Positions 46,408-56,599 of a stretch of DNA of 61,305 nucleotides are shown here, in pieces. Origin of the DNA: Borreliella americana (GTDB taxonomy: Bacteria; Spirochaetota; Spirochaetia; Borreliales; Borreliaceae); NCBI RefSeq assembly GCF_021043605.1, contig NZ_JAJNFB010000006.1:1-61305 (forward strand), given 5' to 3'. A program made the position numbers and the translations under genes. Within the stretch, counting starts at the first letter, position 1. Each line of letters opens with the position of its first letter. The notes under the pieces were generated by a model, which worked only from the letters and a program-made list of their open reading frames with translations, was not told the DNA's origin and did no database searches.

Positions 46408-47535
46408 ATGTTTAGTGTAATTAAGAATGACAAATATTCTAATGCGAGGGTTGGATTTCTAAATCTTCCTCATGGTAGAGTAGATACTCCTTGTTTTATG
46501 CCGGTTGGTACTTTGGGAGCAATGAAAGGATTGAAACATACTGTTCTTGAGAAGTTGGAATGTAATTTGATGCTTGCAAATACTTATCATTTATATTTAA
46601 GACCGGGGATTAAAACTATTGAAAAATATGGTGGTCTTCATAATTTTACAACTTGGAATAAAAATTTTTTAACTGATTCGGGTGGATTTCAGGTATTTTC
46701 TCTTTCTGGTCTGAGAAAAATTGATCTAAAAGGTGTACATTTTAAATCTCATCTAGATGGATCGTATCATTACTTTACTCCTGAGGGAGTATTTGCTATG
46801 CAAGAAATTTTTGGTAGTGATATTATTATGCCACTTGACATTTGCAGTTCTTACGGGATTGATTATAATGAAGCCAATTTATATACAAATATTACAACTA
46901 ATTGGGCTAGCAGAACATTCAAATCTTATAAAAACAGAAAAGAGGGGTATAACGGTCTTTTATTTTTAATAACTCAAGGAAATTTTTTTAAAGATTTGAG
47001 GAAAAGAAGCATCAATGATATATTAGAATTAAACAGTCCAGGTATTGCCATCGGAGGCATTTCTGTTGGAGAACCAAGAGAGAAATATTTAGAAATTCTT
47101 GAATATAGCTCTTTGTTGATACCAAAAGAAAAACCAAGGTATGTAATGGGTATTGGTACTCCCCATTACATACTTGATGCCATATATTACGGTATTGATA
47201 TTTTTGATTGCGTTAATCCCGCAAGAATTGCTAGGCATGGGTCTCTTTTGACAGATAATGGGGTAATGCGTATTGGTAGAAAGGAGTATAAGGATGATAC
47301 TTCTAGTGTAGAGAAAAATTGCGGCTGTACTTTATGTACAAGGTATTCAAGAGGATATTTAAGACATTTGATGAAATCAAAAGAGCTTTTTGGAATAGTT
47401 TTGGCAAGTGAGCATAATATTTACTATATGTTTCGATTGATTTCCAAGATCAGAACCGCAATTCTAAATGATAATTTTTTAAACTTTAGAACTTCATATT
47501 TAAAAAAGTATGAAGAGGGAAATTTTGATGAATAA
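46408..47535 (+). CDS. tgt: tRNA-guanine transglycosylase
   Basis: Exchanges guanine 34 for a queuosine precursor in GUN tRNAs. 375 residues. [33 protein letters not shown] (with the catalytic-site Asp), [16 protein letters not shown] and [15 protein letters not shown] are TGT blocks. The zinc site is [17 protein letters not shown]. The usual length. murJ starts within its last codons. Confidence 0.97.
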   Translation: MFSVIKNDKYSNARVGFLNLPHGRVDTPCFMPVGTLGAMKGLKHTVLEKLECNLMLANTYHLYLRPGIKTIEKYGGLHNFTTWNKNFLTDSGGFQVFSLSGLRKIDLKGVHFKSHLDGSYHYFTPEGVFAMQEIFGSDIIMPLDICSSYGIDYNEANLYTNITTNWASRTFKSYKNRKEGYNGLLFLITQGNFFKDLRKRSINDILELNSPGIAIGGISVGEPREKYLEILEYSSLLIPKEKPRYVMGIGTPHYILDAIYYGIDIFDCVNPARIARHGSLLTDNGVMRIGRKEYKDDTSSVEKNCGCTLCTRYSRGYLRHLMKSKELFGIVLASEHNIYYMFRLISKIRTAILNDNFLNFRTSYLKKYEEGNFDE

Positions 47536-49048
47536 ATATGTTGTTTCTACAATTTTGGTCATGATTTCCACTTTTTTTTCAAGAATAATGGGCTTTGCAA
47601 AGATAAAGATTTTCTCTTATTATTTTGGTGCAAATCTTGATGCCGATATTTTTAACTATGTTTTTAATATTCCTAATAATTTGCGCAAAATTCTTTCAGA
47701 GGGTGCAATGACTTCGGCTTTTTTACCTGAATTTACACATGAAAAAAACAAATCGCACGCAAAAGCCGTTTCTTTTTTCAGAACTGTCATAACCTTTAAC
47801 ATTATTTCCATTGGGTTAATTGTGTTAGTTATGATTATTTTTGCAAAGCCTATTATGTATTTTATATCTTATTATAGGGGCGAAAACTTAATTTTTGCAA
47901 GTTCTGTATTTAGTTATTTGGTATTATATATTTTGCTAATAAGCCTATCATCAATCTTCGTATCTGTTCTAAATTCGTATAGGATTTTTTTCATTCCTTC
48001 ATTTTCGCCTATTATGCTTTCTTTTGGAATAATATTGAGCATATTCTTATTTTATGGCCGTTTTGGAATATATAGTGCTGTTATTGGCGTAATTTTTGGG
48101 GGGATTTTTCAATTTTTGATTCCGTTTGCAAATTGCCTTATGATTGGTTTTACCTTGAAACCGACATTTTATTTTAGAGAAAAAGTATTTTTAAATTTTT
48201 TAACCAGATGGTTTCGCATGATTTTTGGATTTTCCATTTCAATTGTTACTCAGCAGATTTCATTTGCATTAGCATCTACTCTTGAGATAGGAAGTGTTTC
48301 TATTCTTAGTAATGCTGTAGTTTATTATCAGCTTCCTGTAGGAATTTTTTATATTTCTATTGCAACAGTAATTTTCCCTAAAATGGCAGAGCATGCTGCT
48401 TTGGGTAATAATATAAAATTAAATGCCCTTTTATTAGATGGAATTAAAATTTTATTGTTAATTTTTATTCCAGTATCTTTTTTAATGTTTATTTGGTCTG
48501 ATTATATTTTGAATTTATTTCTTATGGGGGGAAAGTTTTCTATTTATGATACTCAAAAAACAGCAGGTGTTTTGAAATGTTTTCTTTTAGGTTTACTTTT
48601 TTATTCAATGTTTAGTTTTTTTCAAAAATATTATTTTTCTATTCGTGATGCAAAAACACCATTTTATTTGAGTGTTTTATTTTCTATTCTTGATGTTGCA
48701 CTTTCTGTTTTTGGCATTAATTATTATGGTTTGAATGCTTTAGCATTAGCCCAATCTATTTCTTTTATGATTTGTGTAATTGTTTTCTATTTTATAATAT
48801 TAAAAAGCGGGGTTAAAATTGATTTAATTGAAATTTTATTTGTTCTTTTAAAGTCAATTATTACACTTTTTCCTTTATATGCAATTTATTTCTTTTTTGA
48901 AAAGTTTCAGTGGGATGTGGGGTTTAGTCTTAAAAATCTTTATTTTTTAATTGCAGCTGGAATTATTAGCATTTTTATTTTGTTTATTTGTTATTCTGTT
49001 TTGGGAATAAATAAGCTTTTTAGGTATATTAGGAGGGATGCTTTATGA
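47528..49048 (+). CDS. murJ: MurJ/MviN lipid II flippase
   Basis: 506 residues from ATG 47528. [20 protein letters not shown] is the N-terminal MurJ signature, with [20 protein letters not shown] and [11 protein letters not shown] next. About 14 hydrophobic helices follow. It flips lipid II, the product of MurG in this window, to the periplasm. I prefer ATG 47528 (with GAGGG 8 bases upstream) to 47510. It overlaps tgt by 8 bases and the next gene by four. Confidence 0.95.
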   Translation: MNKYVVSTILVMISTFFSRIMGFAKIKIFSYYFGANLDADIFNYVFNIPNNLRKILSEGAMTSAFLPEFTHEKNKSHAKAVSFFRTVITFNIISIGLIVLVMIIFAKPIMYFISYYRGENLIFASSVFSYLVLYILLISLSSIFVSVLNSYRIFFIPSFSPIMLSFGIILSIFLFYGRFGIYSAVIGVIFGGIFQFLIPFANCLMIGFTLKPTFYFREKVFLNFLTRWFRMIFGFSISIVTQQISFALASTLEIGSVSILSNAVVYYQLPVGIFYISIATVIFPKMAEHAALGNNIKLNALLLDGIKILLLIFIPVSFLMFIWSDYILNLFLMGGKFSIYDTQKTAGVLKCFLLGLLFYSMFSFFQKYYFSIRDAKTPFYLSVLFSILDVALSVFGINYYGLNALALAQSISFMICVIVFYFIILKSGVKIDLIEILFVLLKSIITLFPLYAIYFFFEKFQWDVGFSLKNLYFLIAAGIISIFILFICYSVLGINKLFRYIRRDAL

Positions 49049-50460
49049 AATACTTTGATTTTTTATTTTTTTTACTCATTTTTAATGTATATGCTCAAAA
49101 TGTTAATCCTCCAACTCTTCCCAGTCCTCCTTTGTTGCCCAAAATTACAGAAAATAAACTTGTTGAGAAGAAAAATTCTTCTAAGGGGGAGGGGGAGAAT
49201 TTTTCTAATGTTGGTTTAGATGGTAAGTATGTTGACGATACAATTCTTTATGGGCTTGATAGTCAAGTTACAAACATTATAAAAGCTCTTAAAAAATCAA
49301 GCGATAGTCAATATAATTTTTCTCTTAAAAAAAGACTTGAGAAAACTTTTAATGCTGAGATTAAAAAGGAAATACTTGAATTGTTTATTTCTCTTAAGTA
49401 TTCAGGGGGCATTGATACAGCAAATTATATTCTTGAAAATTATGAGAGCAAAAGATATTCAACTGCTTTATTTGGCTTGGCAATTTCATATCTTAAGGAG
49501 TTTGACGATAAGGAAAAATTAAAAAAAACTCTTATTGACATTCTTGAAAATAAAGAAGGTAATGTGGTATCTATTGCAGCTTATTATTTAGGAGAGCTTA
49601 ATTCTCTTGAGTATTCTAAAAATATGATGGAAGTTTTTGAAAAATATTCTGGAAATGATGGAGCTAGAAGAGAAATACTTATTGCTCTTGGAAAAATGAC
49701 TGCTATTGATTATCAAGATAGAATTTATGAAATTTCGTTAGATAATTACGAGGGTCCATCAATTAAGGCTGCCGCAATTGAAGCGTTGTCATATCTTGCT
49801 CCAGATAAAGTAACTTCAAATGCTGATTTATATCTTCAGAGTAATAACAATAATTTAAATGTTAAATTAGCTATTATTGCTTCTTTATCTAAAGACCCTT
49901 CTTTAAAGTCCAAAGAGATTTTACAAGGATTTTTAAGAGATTCTGATGATAATATTAGATTTAAAGCTGTTAATGCAATCAAAGGACATGGGGATTCTTC
50001 AGCAAAGGATATTTTGATTTACAAGCTTAAAAGTGATCCATCTCTTAAAGTTAGAGAGGCTTCCGCTAAGGCCTTAATTGATATGGATCTTGGGGATATT
50101 GAGATAAAAAACATTATGTTTGATTTTAAGATTGAAAATAATTTTAAAATTTTAATGTTTAGTTACCTTTTGGATAAAGATTCTTTAAAAGCATTGTCAA
50201 TTGCTTTAGAAATTGTTAATAAAGAAAATGTTAATAAACCCTCAAATGTTTTAATAGGCATTGCTTCAATGCTGGCTGGTAAAAAGGGTAATTTTGATAA
50301 TTTTTATTCTAAAATCATTGACAGCAAAAATGTAGATTTAAGACATTTTGCATTAAAAGGAGCCGTTTATAATAAATCTTCATCGCTTTCTGATAAACTT
50401 AAAAAAATTAAAAGTGAAACGAACTCCGAATATATTAAAATGCTTTTAAAAGATTATTGA
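49045..50460 (+). CDS. Exported HEAT-repeat protein
   Basis: 471 residues. Signal peptide [18 protein letters not shown], then a Pro-rich linker (NPPTLPSPPLLPK) and a Lys-rich stretch. From about residue 75 onward are tandem HEAT/armadillo helices, such as VVSIAAYYLGELNSLEYSKN, IKAAAIEALSYLAPDKVTSN, IRFKAVNAIKGHGDSSAKDI and LKVREASAKALIDMDLGDIE. Likely a periplasmic scaffold. The start overlaps the murJ stop (ATGA), suggesting a role near peptidoglycan assembly, but that is inference. Confidence 0.85.
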   Translation: MKYFDFLFFLLIFNVYAQNVNPPTLPSPPLLPKITENKLVEKKNSSKGEGENFSNVGLDGKYVDDTILYGLDSQVTNIIKALKKSSDSQYNFSLKKRLEKTFNAEIKKEILELFISLKYSGGIDTANYILENYESKRYSTALFGLAISYLKEFDDKEKLKKTLIDILENKEGNVVSIAAYYLGELNSLEYSKNMMEVFEKYSGNDGARREILIALGKMTAIDYQDRIYEISLDNYEGPSIKAAAIEALSYLAPDKVTSNADLYLQSNNNNLNVKLAIIASLSKDPSLKSKEILQGFLRDSDDNIRFKAVNAIKGHGDSSAKDILIYKLKSDPSLKVREASAKALIDMDLGDIEIKNIMFDFKIENNFKILMFSYLLDKDSLKALSIALEIVNKENVNKPSNVLIGIASMLAGKKGNFDNFYSKIIDSKNVDLRHFALKGAVYNKSSSLSDKLKKIKSETNSEYIKMLLKDY

Positions 50461-50482
50461 TTATTAATAAACCATTAGCATA

Positions 50483-51655
50483 TTAGTATAAAATTTTTAA
50501 AATCTCTTTAGCTATTTCTGATTTTTCCATTTCTGGCAATTCTTTTGTCCTTTGTTTATTTATTATATAAACCTTGTTTAAGTTTGAACCAAAATATTTA
50601 AGTTCATTTGCAATGATAAAGTTTAAGTTTTTCTTTTTTAATTTTTCTTTAGCTTTTTGAATTAAATTTTTGGAATTCTCAGCGCAAAATCCAATAACAA
50701 TTTGGTTTTTGAGCTTATTGTGTCCTATGTGTTTGATTATGTCGGGATTTTTTACCAATTTTATATATAATCTGTTGGTTTTGTTTTTTTTAATTTTACT
50801 ATTGAAAATGCGTTTGGGTTTAAAATCGGCAACAGCTGCAGCTCCAATTATTATTTCAAATTTATTATATATTTTTAGAGCTTCCTTGTACATTTCCATT
50901 GCGGTTTTTATTTTTATAATATTGACCCCTTCAGGCTCATTTTCATTGGTTGGTCCTGTAATAATTGTAACGTGAGCTCCTAGTTTGACAGCCTCTTTTG
51001 CTAAGCAAAACCCCATTTTTCCCGTTGATGTATTTGAAAAATAGCGGATTGGGTCTATTAATTCTTCAGTTCTGGATGCTGTTATAAGTATTTTTTTGTT
51101 TTTTAGGTAATCTTTTTGTTTAAATTCATTCAATATTATTTTTATAATTTTATCTTCATTTTTAAGGCGCCCCAAAGCATTTGATGAGCAAGCCAAAAAT
51201 CCTTTATCAGGCTCAATGAATTTATAATTATAAGCTTTAAGCTTTTTTATATTTTCTTTTAAAATAGGGTTTGAATACATTATATTATTCATTGCTATTG
51301 CAAAATAAGTAGGGGCTGTGCTTGCAGATATTATTGTAGTTAATGCATCATCGGCAATTCCTGATGCAATTTTAGATATTGTGTTGTAAGTAGCAGGAAT
51401 AATAAGAATTAGATGTGCCCATTTTGCAATTTTTATATGCTCAACCTCATTGTGATCTAAATCCCATAAATTATTAATTATTTTGTTCTTAGAAATGGTT
51501 TCTAGAGTTAATGGAGCAATAAATTTGGTTGCATTTTGTGTCATTACAACTTTAACTTTGTATCCTAATTTGACTAAACTAGAAACTATGTAAACTGACT
51601 TGTAAGAGGCTATTCCTCCACATATACCAATTAATATATGTTTGTTTTTATTCAT
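50483..51655 (-). CDS. coaBC: CoaBC bifunctional coenzyme A biosynthesis protein
   Basis: 390 residues. The N-terminal CoaC part (PPC decarboxylase) has GICGGIASYKSVYIVSSLVK, APLTLETISKN with its active-site His position substituted or shifted, and AIAMNNIMYSNP. The C-terminal CoaB part (PPC synthetase) has ILITASRTEELIDPIRYFSN, TSTGKMGF and IGFCAEN. It turns 4'-phosphopantothenate into 4'-phosphopantetheine, downstream of panF uptake. No ribosome site precedes ATG 51655, and a TATAAT box lies within 15 bases. Confidence 0.93.
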   Translation of the reverse strand: MNKNKHILIGICGGIASYKSVYIVSSLVKLGYKVKVVMTQNATKFIAPLTLETISKNKIINNLWDLDHNEVEHIKIAKWAHLILIIPATYNTISKIASGIADDALTTIISASTAPTYFAIAMNNIMYSNPILKENIKKLKAYNYKFIEPDKGFLACSSNALGRLKNEDKIIKIILNEFKQKDYLKNKKILITASRTEELIDPIRYFSNTSTGKMGFCLAKEAVKLGAHVTIITGPTNENEPEGVNIIKIKTAMEMYKEALKIYNKFEIIIGAAAVADFKPKRIFNSKIKKNKTNRLYIKLVKNPDIIKHIGHNKLKNQIVIGFCAENSKNLIQKAKEKLKKKNLNFIIANELKYFGSNLNKVYIINKQRTKELPEMEKSEIAKEILKILY

Positions 51656-51729
51656 ATAATATATATTATATAATATGCGTTATATTTGGATTTATAAATT
51701 TTAATGTTCTTTTGTTAAGGTTGCTTTAA

Positions 51730-51924
51730 ATGAGAAATAGGATTTTATACGCGGTATTATTGTATGTTTTTATGTTTGTATTGTGGTTTTGTTTTGCCTA
51801 TTTTATTGACACATCGGCTACTATATTTAATATTCCTTTGTGGTTTTTTTGCTCAGGAATTTTATTCCCCAGTATAAATTTTTTTTTGGTTTGTTTTCTT
51901 GTTTTAGTAATTAGTAAAACTTGA
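51730..51924 (+). CDS. yhdT: YhdT-family small membrane protein
   Basis: 64 residues with two hydrophobic helices (about 6-26 and 38-61). LYAVLLYVFMFVLWFCFAYF and IPLWFFCSGILFPSINFFLV fit the DUF997/YhdT family, which in many bacteria is encoded directly before panF, as here. Its function is unknown; an accessory role in pantothenate transport is often assumed. AAGG lies 9 bases before the ATG. Confidence 0.8.
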   Translation: MRNRILYAVLLYVFMFVLWFCFAYFIDTSATIFNIPLWFFCSGILFPSINFFLVCFLVLVISKT

Positions 51925-51984
51925 TACATTATTGATAATTTTTATTTTAAATTTCTTTAAAATAAAAGAAATATAGGTAGATTT

Positions 51985-53319
51985 TTGTTATTAAATAAAT
52001 ATTTTCTTGCAAATCGAAATATCAATTTTATTGTTATGGCTTTGTTATTTGCTTCTAGCTATATTAGTGCTAGTAGTTTTATTTCTGGTCCTTCTGCTGT
52101 TTATAAGTATGGGTTATCTTTTATGTTATTAGCTACCATACAAATTCCTACGACTTTAATTGTTTTTATTATTGTTGGCCAGAAATTAAATCGCGAATCA
52201 AAAAAAATTAATGCAATTAATATTATTGATTATATTAGGCATAGATATGAAAGTGATTTTTTGGCGTTAATGAGCGGATTTGTATTGATTTTTTTTTCAA
52301 TGTTTTTGATTTCTGCCCAATTAATAGGTGGTGCTAAGCTTATAGAAGTTTTTTGGGGTATTGATTATGCAGTTGGTCTTTTGTTTTTTGCCTTATTGGT
52401 TTTTATTTATGTATTTTTTGGTGGTTTTAAGGCAGTAGCTTATACGGATTTGATTCAAGTATTTTTAATGCTAGTTTCATCCGTTATTTTGTTTTCCAAG
52501 ATGCTAGATTTGGGGGGAGGTATTAATAATTTATTCAAAATAGCAACGTCTAGCTTAGATAAAAGCCTTTTACTTCCTTCAAATGTTGATCTAAGCCCCC
52601 AATATATAATTTCTTTTTGGATATTAATAGGAATAGGAATATTGGGACAACCTCAGATTATTAATAATTTTATAGCATTTAAAGACGAGAATGCTATAAA
52701 ATTTTCTCTTCCCATTTCTACTTTTATTATCAGCTTTTTAATTTTTTTAATGCATTTAATAGGGTTTTTTGCTATTATTCTTTTTCCAGATTTAAATCAA
52801 AATGATAAAGTTGTTTTAAATGTAGCTTTAAAAGTTTTAAGTCCTTTTTATTGTTTTATGTTTTTTATGGGTCTTTTATCTGCAATAATGTCTACAGTAG
52901 ATTCAAATTTACTTCTAATGACATCTGTTTTAATAAAGTCAATATTTATTTATAAAAAAGATTTGAAAGAAGATGTAAAGGTTGGCAGAGTGATAATGAT
53001 TTCTAATATTTTTTTTATTTTAATAATACTTATATTTTCTCTATTTCCTCCCAATTTTTTATTCTTCGTTAATATTTTTGCTTTTGGAGCTTTGGAAGTT
53101 TCATTTTTTTCTATTATTGTTTTTGGACTTTATTTAAATTTTGTAAGCAAAATAGCCGCTTTTGCTTCTATGTTTTTGGGCTTAATATTTTATTTGTCCA
53201 TTTTATTTTTTAGTTTAAATATTTGGTTTTTTCACCCCGTTTTTCCATCATTTTTTGTTTCTATATTTACATTTTTAATAGTTAATTTTTTTTGTAAAAA
53301 AAATAGTAAGGTTTGTTAG
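51985..53319 (+). CDS. panF: PanF sodium/pantothenate symporter, short N-terminus
   Basis: 444 residues, sodium:solute symporter family. SSYISASSFISGPSAVYKYG, then LIGGAKLIEVFWGIDYAVGL and VFFGGFKAVAYTDLIQVFLM match PanF. The protein starts at about the position of residue 34 of E. coli PanF, so the first membrane helix is absent. Upstream codons between 51961 and 51984 read like further family sequence (NKRNIGRF) but follow a TAA. TTG 51985 is the only start. It imports pantothenate for CoaBC. Confidence 0.9.
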   Translation: MLLNKYFLANRNINFIVMALLFASSYISASSFISGPSAVYKYGLSFMLLATIQIPTTLIVFIIVGQKLNRESKKINAINIIDYIRHRYESDFLALMSGFVLIFFSMFLISAQLIGGAKLIEVFWGIDYAVGLLFFALLVFIYVFFGGFKAVAYTDLIQVFLMLVSSVILFSKMLDLGGGINNLFKIATSSLDKSLLLPSNVDLSPQYIISFWILIGIGILGQPQIINNFIAFKDENAIKFSLPISTFIISFLIFLMHLIGFFAIILFPDLNQNDKVVLNVALKVLSPFYCFMFFMGLLSAIMSTVDSNLLLMTSVLIKSIFIYKKDLKEDVKVGRVIMISNIFFILIILIFSLFPPNFLFFVNIFAFGALEVSFFSIIVFGLYLNFVSKIAAFASMFLGLIFYLSILFFSLNIWFFHPVFPSFFVSIFTFLIVNFFCKKNSKVC

Positions 53320-53328
53320 GGATATTTT

Positions 53329-54276
53329 TTGCGTTTTGATAAATATATTGTTTTAGATGTACTTGCTAATGATAATGGCAAGCGACTAGATTCAATTTTA
53401 ATTAAAATTTTAAATTTATCTAAAGCTTTGATAATAAAACATATTAGAAAGGGTGATATTAGGCTAAATGGTCTAAAAGCAGATTTTTCATGTAGAGTTT
53501 GCAAAGGCGATAAAATTTATTTGTATAAATCTTTAGCCCAAAGTTTGAATTTGACTACGGATGAATGCTTTAAAGACAATATTGATTTTCAATATATTAA
53601 AAAAAGAATAATTTATGAAGACAGCAATTTGCTTGTTTTGGATAAGCAAAGAGGCATTTTAGTTCATGGAGGTAAAAATTCTCTTGATTTTTTAGTAAAT
53701 GCTTATCTTTTAAGTCAAAATTTAAGATCTCTAAGCTTTAAGCCTTCGGCAGTTCATAGGCTTGATAGGAATACTTCTGGTATTATTATTTTTGCAAAAA
53801 ATATAAATGCTGCAAGAAAGTTAAGTGCGGCATTTAGTGGTGGATCTATAATTAAAAAATATTTTGCAATCCTTTTGGGTGAGGTTAAATCAACTATTGT
53901 TTATAAAAATCATTTATTTAGAAATAAAAGGTTGAAAAAAACTTTTGTTTTAGAGAATAAAGGAGATATTAATGCAATTACAAAGGTTAATCCAATATTA
54001 TCTTTCAAAAGAGCTACTCTTGCCGAGATTGTTATTGAAACAGGCTTTACTCATCAAATAAGGTCTCAGTGTTCCTTTAACAATCATCCTTTAATTAATG
54101 ACAAGAAATACTGTGATAAATTCAAGAAAAGCGATTACTTTTTACATGCTTTTTTGGTAAAATTTAATGGGACGTTCTTTAAAAAGAATGAATTTTACTC
54201 TAAGCCCAGTTTAGAATTTTTAAAGCAAGTAAAAGATATTTTTAATGTCTATGAATTTTCAGAGTTTTTTAAGTGA
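53329..54276 (+). CDS. RluC/RluD-family pseudouridine synthase
   Basis: 315 residues. An S4 RNA-binding domain is at the N-terminus (GKRLDSILIKILNLSKALII and KGDIRLNGLK). The catalytic part has VHRLDRNTSGIIIFAKN with the catalytic Asp, and FTHQIRSQCSFNNHPLINDK. It modifies 23S rRNA; which site cannot be told from sequence. TTG 53329 follows AGGGA by six bases and the panF stop by nine. The 3' end overlaps the next gene by 32 bases. Confidence 0.92.
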   Translation: MRFDKYIVLDVLANDNGKRLDSILIKILNLSKALIIKHIRKGDIRLNGLKADFSCRVCKGDKIYLYKSLAQSLNLTTDECFKDNIDFQYIKKRIIYEDSNLLVLDKQRGILVHGGKNSLDFLVNAYLLSQNLRSLSFKPSAVHRLDRNTSGIIIFAKNINAARKLSAAFSGGSIIKKYFAILLGEVKSTIVYKNHLFRNKRLKKTFVLENKGDINAITKVNPILSFKRATLAEIVIETGFTHQIRSQCSFNNHPLINDKKYCDKFKKSDYFLHAFLVKFNGTFFKKNEFYSKPSLEFLKQVKDIFNVYEFSEFFK

Positions 54277-55192
54277 TTTTTTTTTAAAAAAAATATTAAG
54301 CAAGGTTAAAAACTTTGCAACTAGCATTAAACATAAATTTGTTAGAGTTAAGGTATATGCATTAGTAGGATCTGCTGGAACTGGTAAGAGTTTTAGATCG
54401 CATTTGGTAGCAGATAAATATTCAATACCTTTAATCATTGATGATGGTGTTTTAATTAAAAACATGAAAATTATTGCTGGAAGTTCTGCCAAGTTTGAAG
54501 ATAATGTTTTTAAAGCGGTAAAGCGATCTGTATTTGAAGATGATGCTCATTGTAGAGAAATGCTTGAGGTGCTTGCAAAAGAAGAATTTAATAAAATATT
54601 AATATTAGGAACAAGTCTTAAAATGATAGATAAAATAATTTCAAGACTTTTGTTGCCAAATGTTTTTAAGACTATTTATATAACAGATGTTTCAACCAGA
54701 CAGGAAATAGAAAAAGCAAGGATTTCAAGGCAAATGGGGGAGCATGTTGTGCCAGCAGCTGCTTTTGAAATAACGTCTATTAGGCCCAATTTGCTATTAA
54801 ACTCAATTAAAGTTTTTTTTAAAAGCGGATGGTTTTTTGCTAGGAAGAAAAATTATATTCGATCTGTTGTAAGGCCTCATTTTCATGAAGAAGGTGTTTT
54901 ATCTATTTCTAAGAGAGCTGTAAAGCAAATTATTGAACATTGTGTTTCTGAGTATGATAGAAGTTATATTGTTTATGATCTTAAAATCAGAAAAGATGGA
55001 AACAATTACCTTTTTAAGCTATTTTTAAACATTCCTCTTGGAAATAACTTGCTTAATAATACAGAAATGCTTAGAACCTATATTATTACGAATGTACTTA
55101 AGTATACAATAATTAATATATTATCTATTGATATAGTTATACATAAATTTTATGACAAAAAAGATTATTTAGAAGAGAGTTATGAAGATTGA
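54245..55192 (+). CDS. P-loop NTPase of unknown role
   Basis: 315 residues. VYALVGSAGTGKSFRSHLVA is a Walker A motif, and KYSIPLIIDDGVLI may supply Walker B-like acids. The N-terminal half has the alternation of strands and helices of a small NTPase. The C-terminal half (from about residue 215, GVLSISKRAVKQIIEHCVSE) resembles the Asp23/Gls24 type of domain, but only weakly. The genes before and after overlap it (32 and 11 bases), so it belongs to the same operon as murC. Confidence 0.7.
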   Translation: MSMNFQSFLSDFFLKKILSKVKNFATSIKHKFVRVKVYALVGSAGTGKSFRSHLVADKYSIPLIIDDGVLIKNMKIIAGSSAKFEDNVFKAVKRSVFEDDAHCREMLEVLAKEEFNKILILGTSLKMIDKIISRLLLPNVFKTIYITDVSTRQEIEKARISRQMGEHVVPAAAFEITSIRPNLLLNSIKVFFKSGWFFARKKNYIRSVVRPHFHEEGVLSISKRAVKQIIEHCVSEYDRSYIVYDLKIRKDGNNYLFKLFLNIPLGNNLLNNTEMLRTYIITNVLKYTIINILSIDIVIHKFYDKKDYLEESYED

Positions 55193-56588
55193 TTTTGACG
55201 ATTTGAATAATATTTTTTTTGTAGGAATAAAAGGAAGTGGAACTTGTTCTCTGGCTTGTTTTTTGAATTCAAAAGGGTATTGTGTAGAAGGGGTAGATGT
55301 TCCTGATAAATTTCATACCGATGAAATTTTAAGTAATAATAAAATATCTTATTATGAGAATATTTACGAGTTTTCATTAAAAGAGCTTGATAGGCTTTTT
55401 GATTTAATAGTATATTCTTCAGCCTATGATAAGGATAGCTTGCAAGTTTTGCTTGAGGCAAAAGAGTTGAATATACCTATTTTATCTTATCCTGAGGTTC
55501 TTGGTGAGCTTTCTAGAAAGTACTATAGCATTGGAATTGCAGGCTCTCATGGCAAAACTACTACTACGACATTTTTAGGTATTCTTTTTGACAAATTAGG
55601 ATTAAATCCTAATGTTATTGTGGGGTCAAGTGTTAAAGATTTTGAAGGTAATTCTGCAATAGCAGGTATTAGTAATATTTTTATTGTTGAGACTTGTGAG
55701 TATAAAAAACATTTTTTGAATTTTAACCCCAATGTGCTTATTTTAACTAATGTTGACTACGAACATGTTGATTTTTTTAAAAATTATGAGGCTCTTGAAG
55801 ACGCTTTTTTACAGTATATTAATAATTTAAAGAAAAATGGAATATTAATAATTAATTCTGATGATAATAATTTGCTTAAAATTAAAAGCCAAATCAACAG
55901 AAAAGATATAAGTATTTTTAGCTATGGATCTGGAGATTTATCTGATTTTCAAATAAGTAATATTTCAGTTAAGAGTGAATATTTTTGTTTTTCTTTTTTA
56001 GGCTTGTTAAACGTTGAGCTTAAGACAGTTTTATTTCATAATGTATTAAATTTTTCAGCGGCACTTTTGGCTTTAAATCTTTTTTTAGAAAGTAGTGGAA
56101 AATCAATTTTTGATTTTGAAGAAACAGTAAAGAGAATTGCAAAAAATTATAGTGGTATAAAAAGAAGGGTTGAAGTTGTTAAAGAGGAAAATGGAGTGAT
56201 TTACATGGACGATTATGCTCATCATCCTAGGGAAATTAAAAATACACTTTTTGGTATTAAAAATTTTTATAAGAACAAACGTATAATTTTGGATTTTATG
56301 CCCCACACCTTTACAAGAACAAAGGAATTTTTTGCTGATTTTGTTGAAGTTCTAAGTGCTGCTGATATATTAATTTTGCACAATATATATCTTTCAAATA
56401 GAGAAAATTTTAATCCAGATGAACTTTCTGTTAGATTGTTTTTAAATATTAAAAAAATAAATAAAAATACTTATTTTTTTAAAGATGTTAAAGACTCTAT
56501 TAATTTTATAAAAAATTTATTAATATCGGGAGACTTATTTATTACAATGGGCGCTGGAAATAATTTTATTTTACATGATTTTCTGTAA
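55182..56588 (+). CDS. murC: UDP-N-acetylmuramate-L-alanine ligase MurC
   Basis: Adds L-Ala to UDP-MurNAc, the first peptide step of peptidoglycan. 468 residues. NIFFVGIKGSGTCSLACFLN binds the nucleotide; IAGSHGKTTTTTFLG is the ATP loop; LTNVDYEHVDFF and MDDYAHHPREIKNTL are ligase motifs. Mpl, a related recycling enzyme, is the alternative, but the length fits MurC. It overlaps the previous gene by 11 bases. Confidence 0.93.
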   Translation: MKIDFDDLNNIFFVGIKGSGTCSLACFLNSKGYCVEGVDVPDKFHTDEILSNNKISYYENIYEFSLKELDRLFDLIVYSSAYDKDSLQVLLEAKELNIPILSYPEVLGELSRKYYSIGIAGSHGKTTTTTFLGILFDKLGLNPNVIVGSSVKDFEGNSAIAGISNIFIVETCEYKKHFLNFNPNVLILTNVDYEHVDFFKNYEALEDAFLQYINNLKKNGILIINSDDNNLLKIKSQINRKDISIFSYGSGDLSDFQISNISVKSEYFCFSFLGLLNVELKTVLFHNVLNFSAALLALNLFLESSGKSIFDFEETVKRIAKNYSGIKRRVEVVKEENGVIYMDDYAHHPREIKNTLFGIKNFYKNKRIILDFMPHTFTRTKEFFADFVEVLSAADILILHNIYLSNRENFNPDELSVRLFLNIKKINKNTYFFKDVKDSINFIKNLLISGDLFITMGAGNNFILHDFL

Positions 56589-56599
56589 GGGTGTTTATA

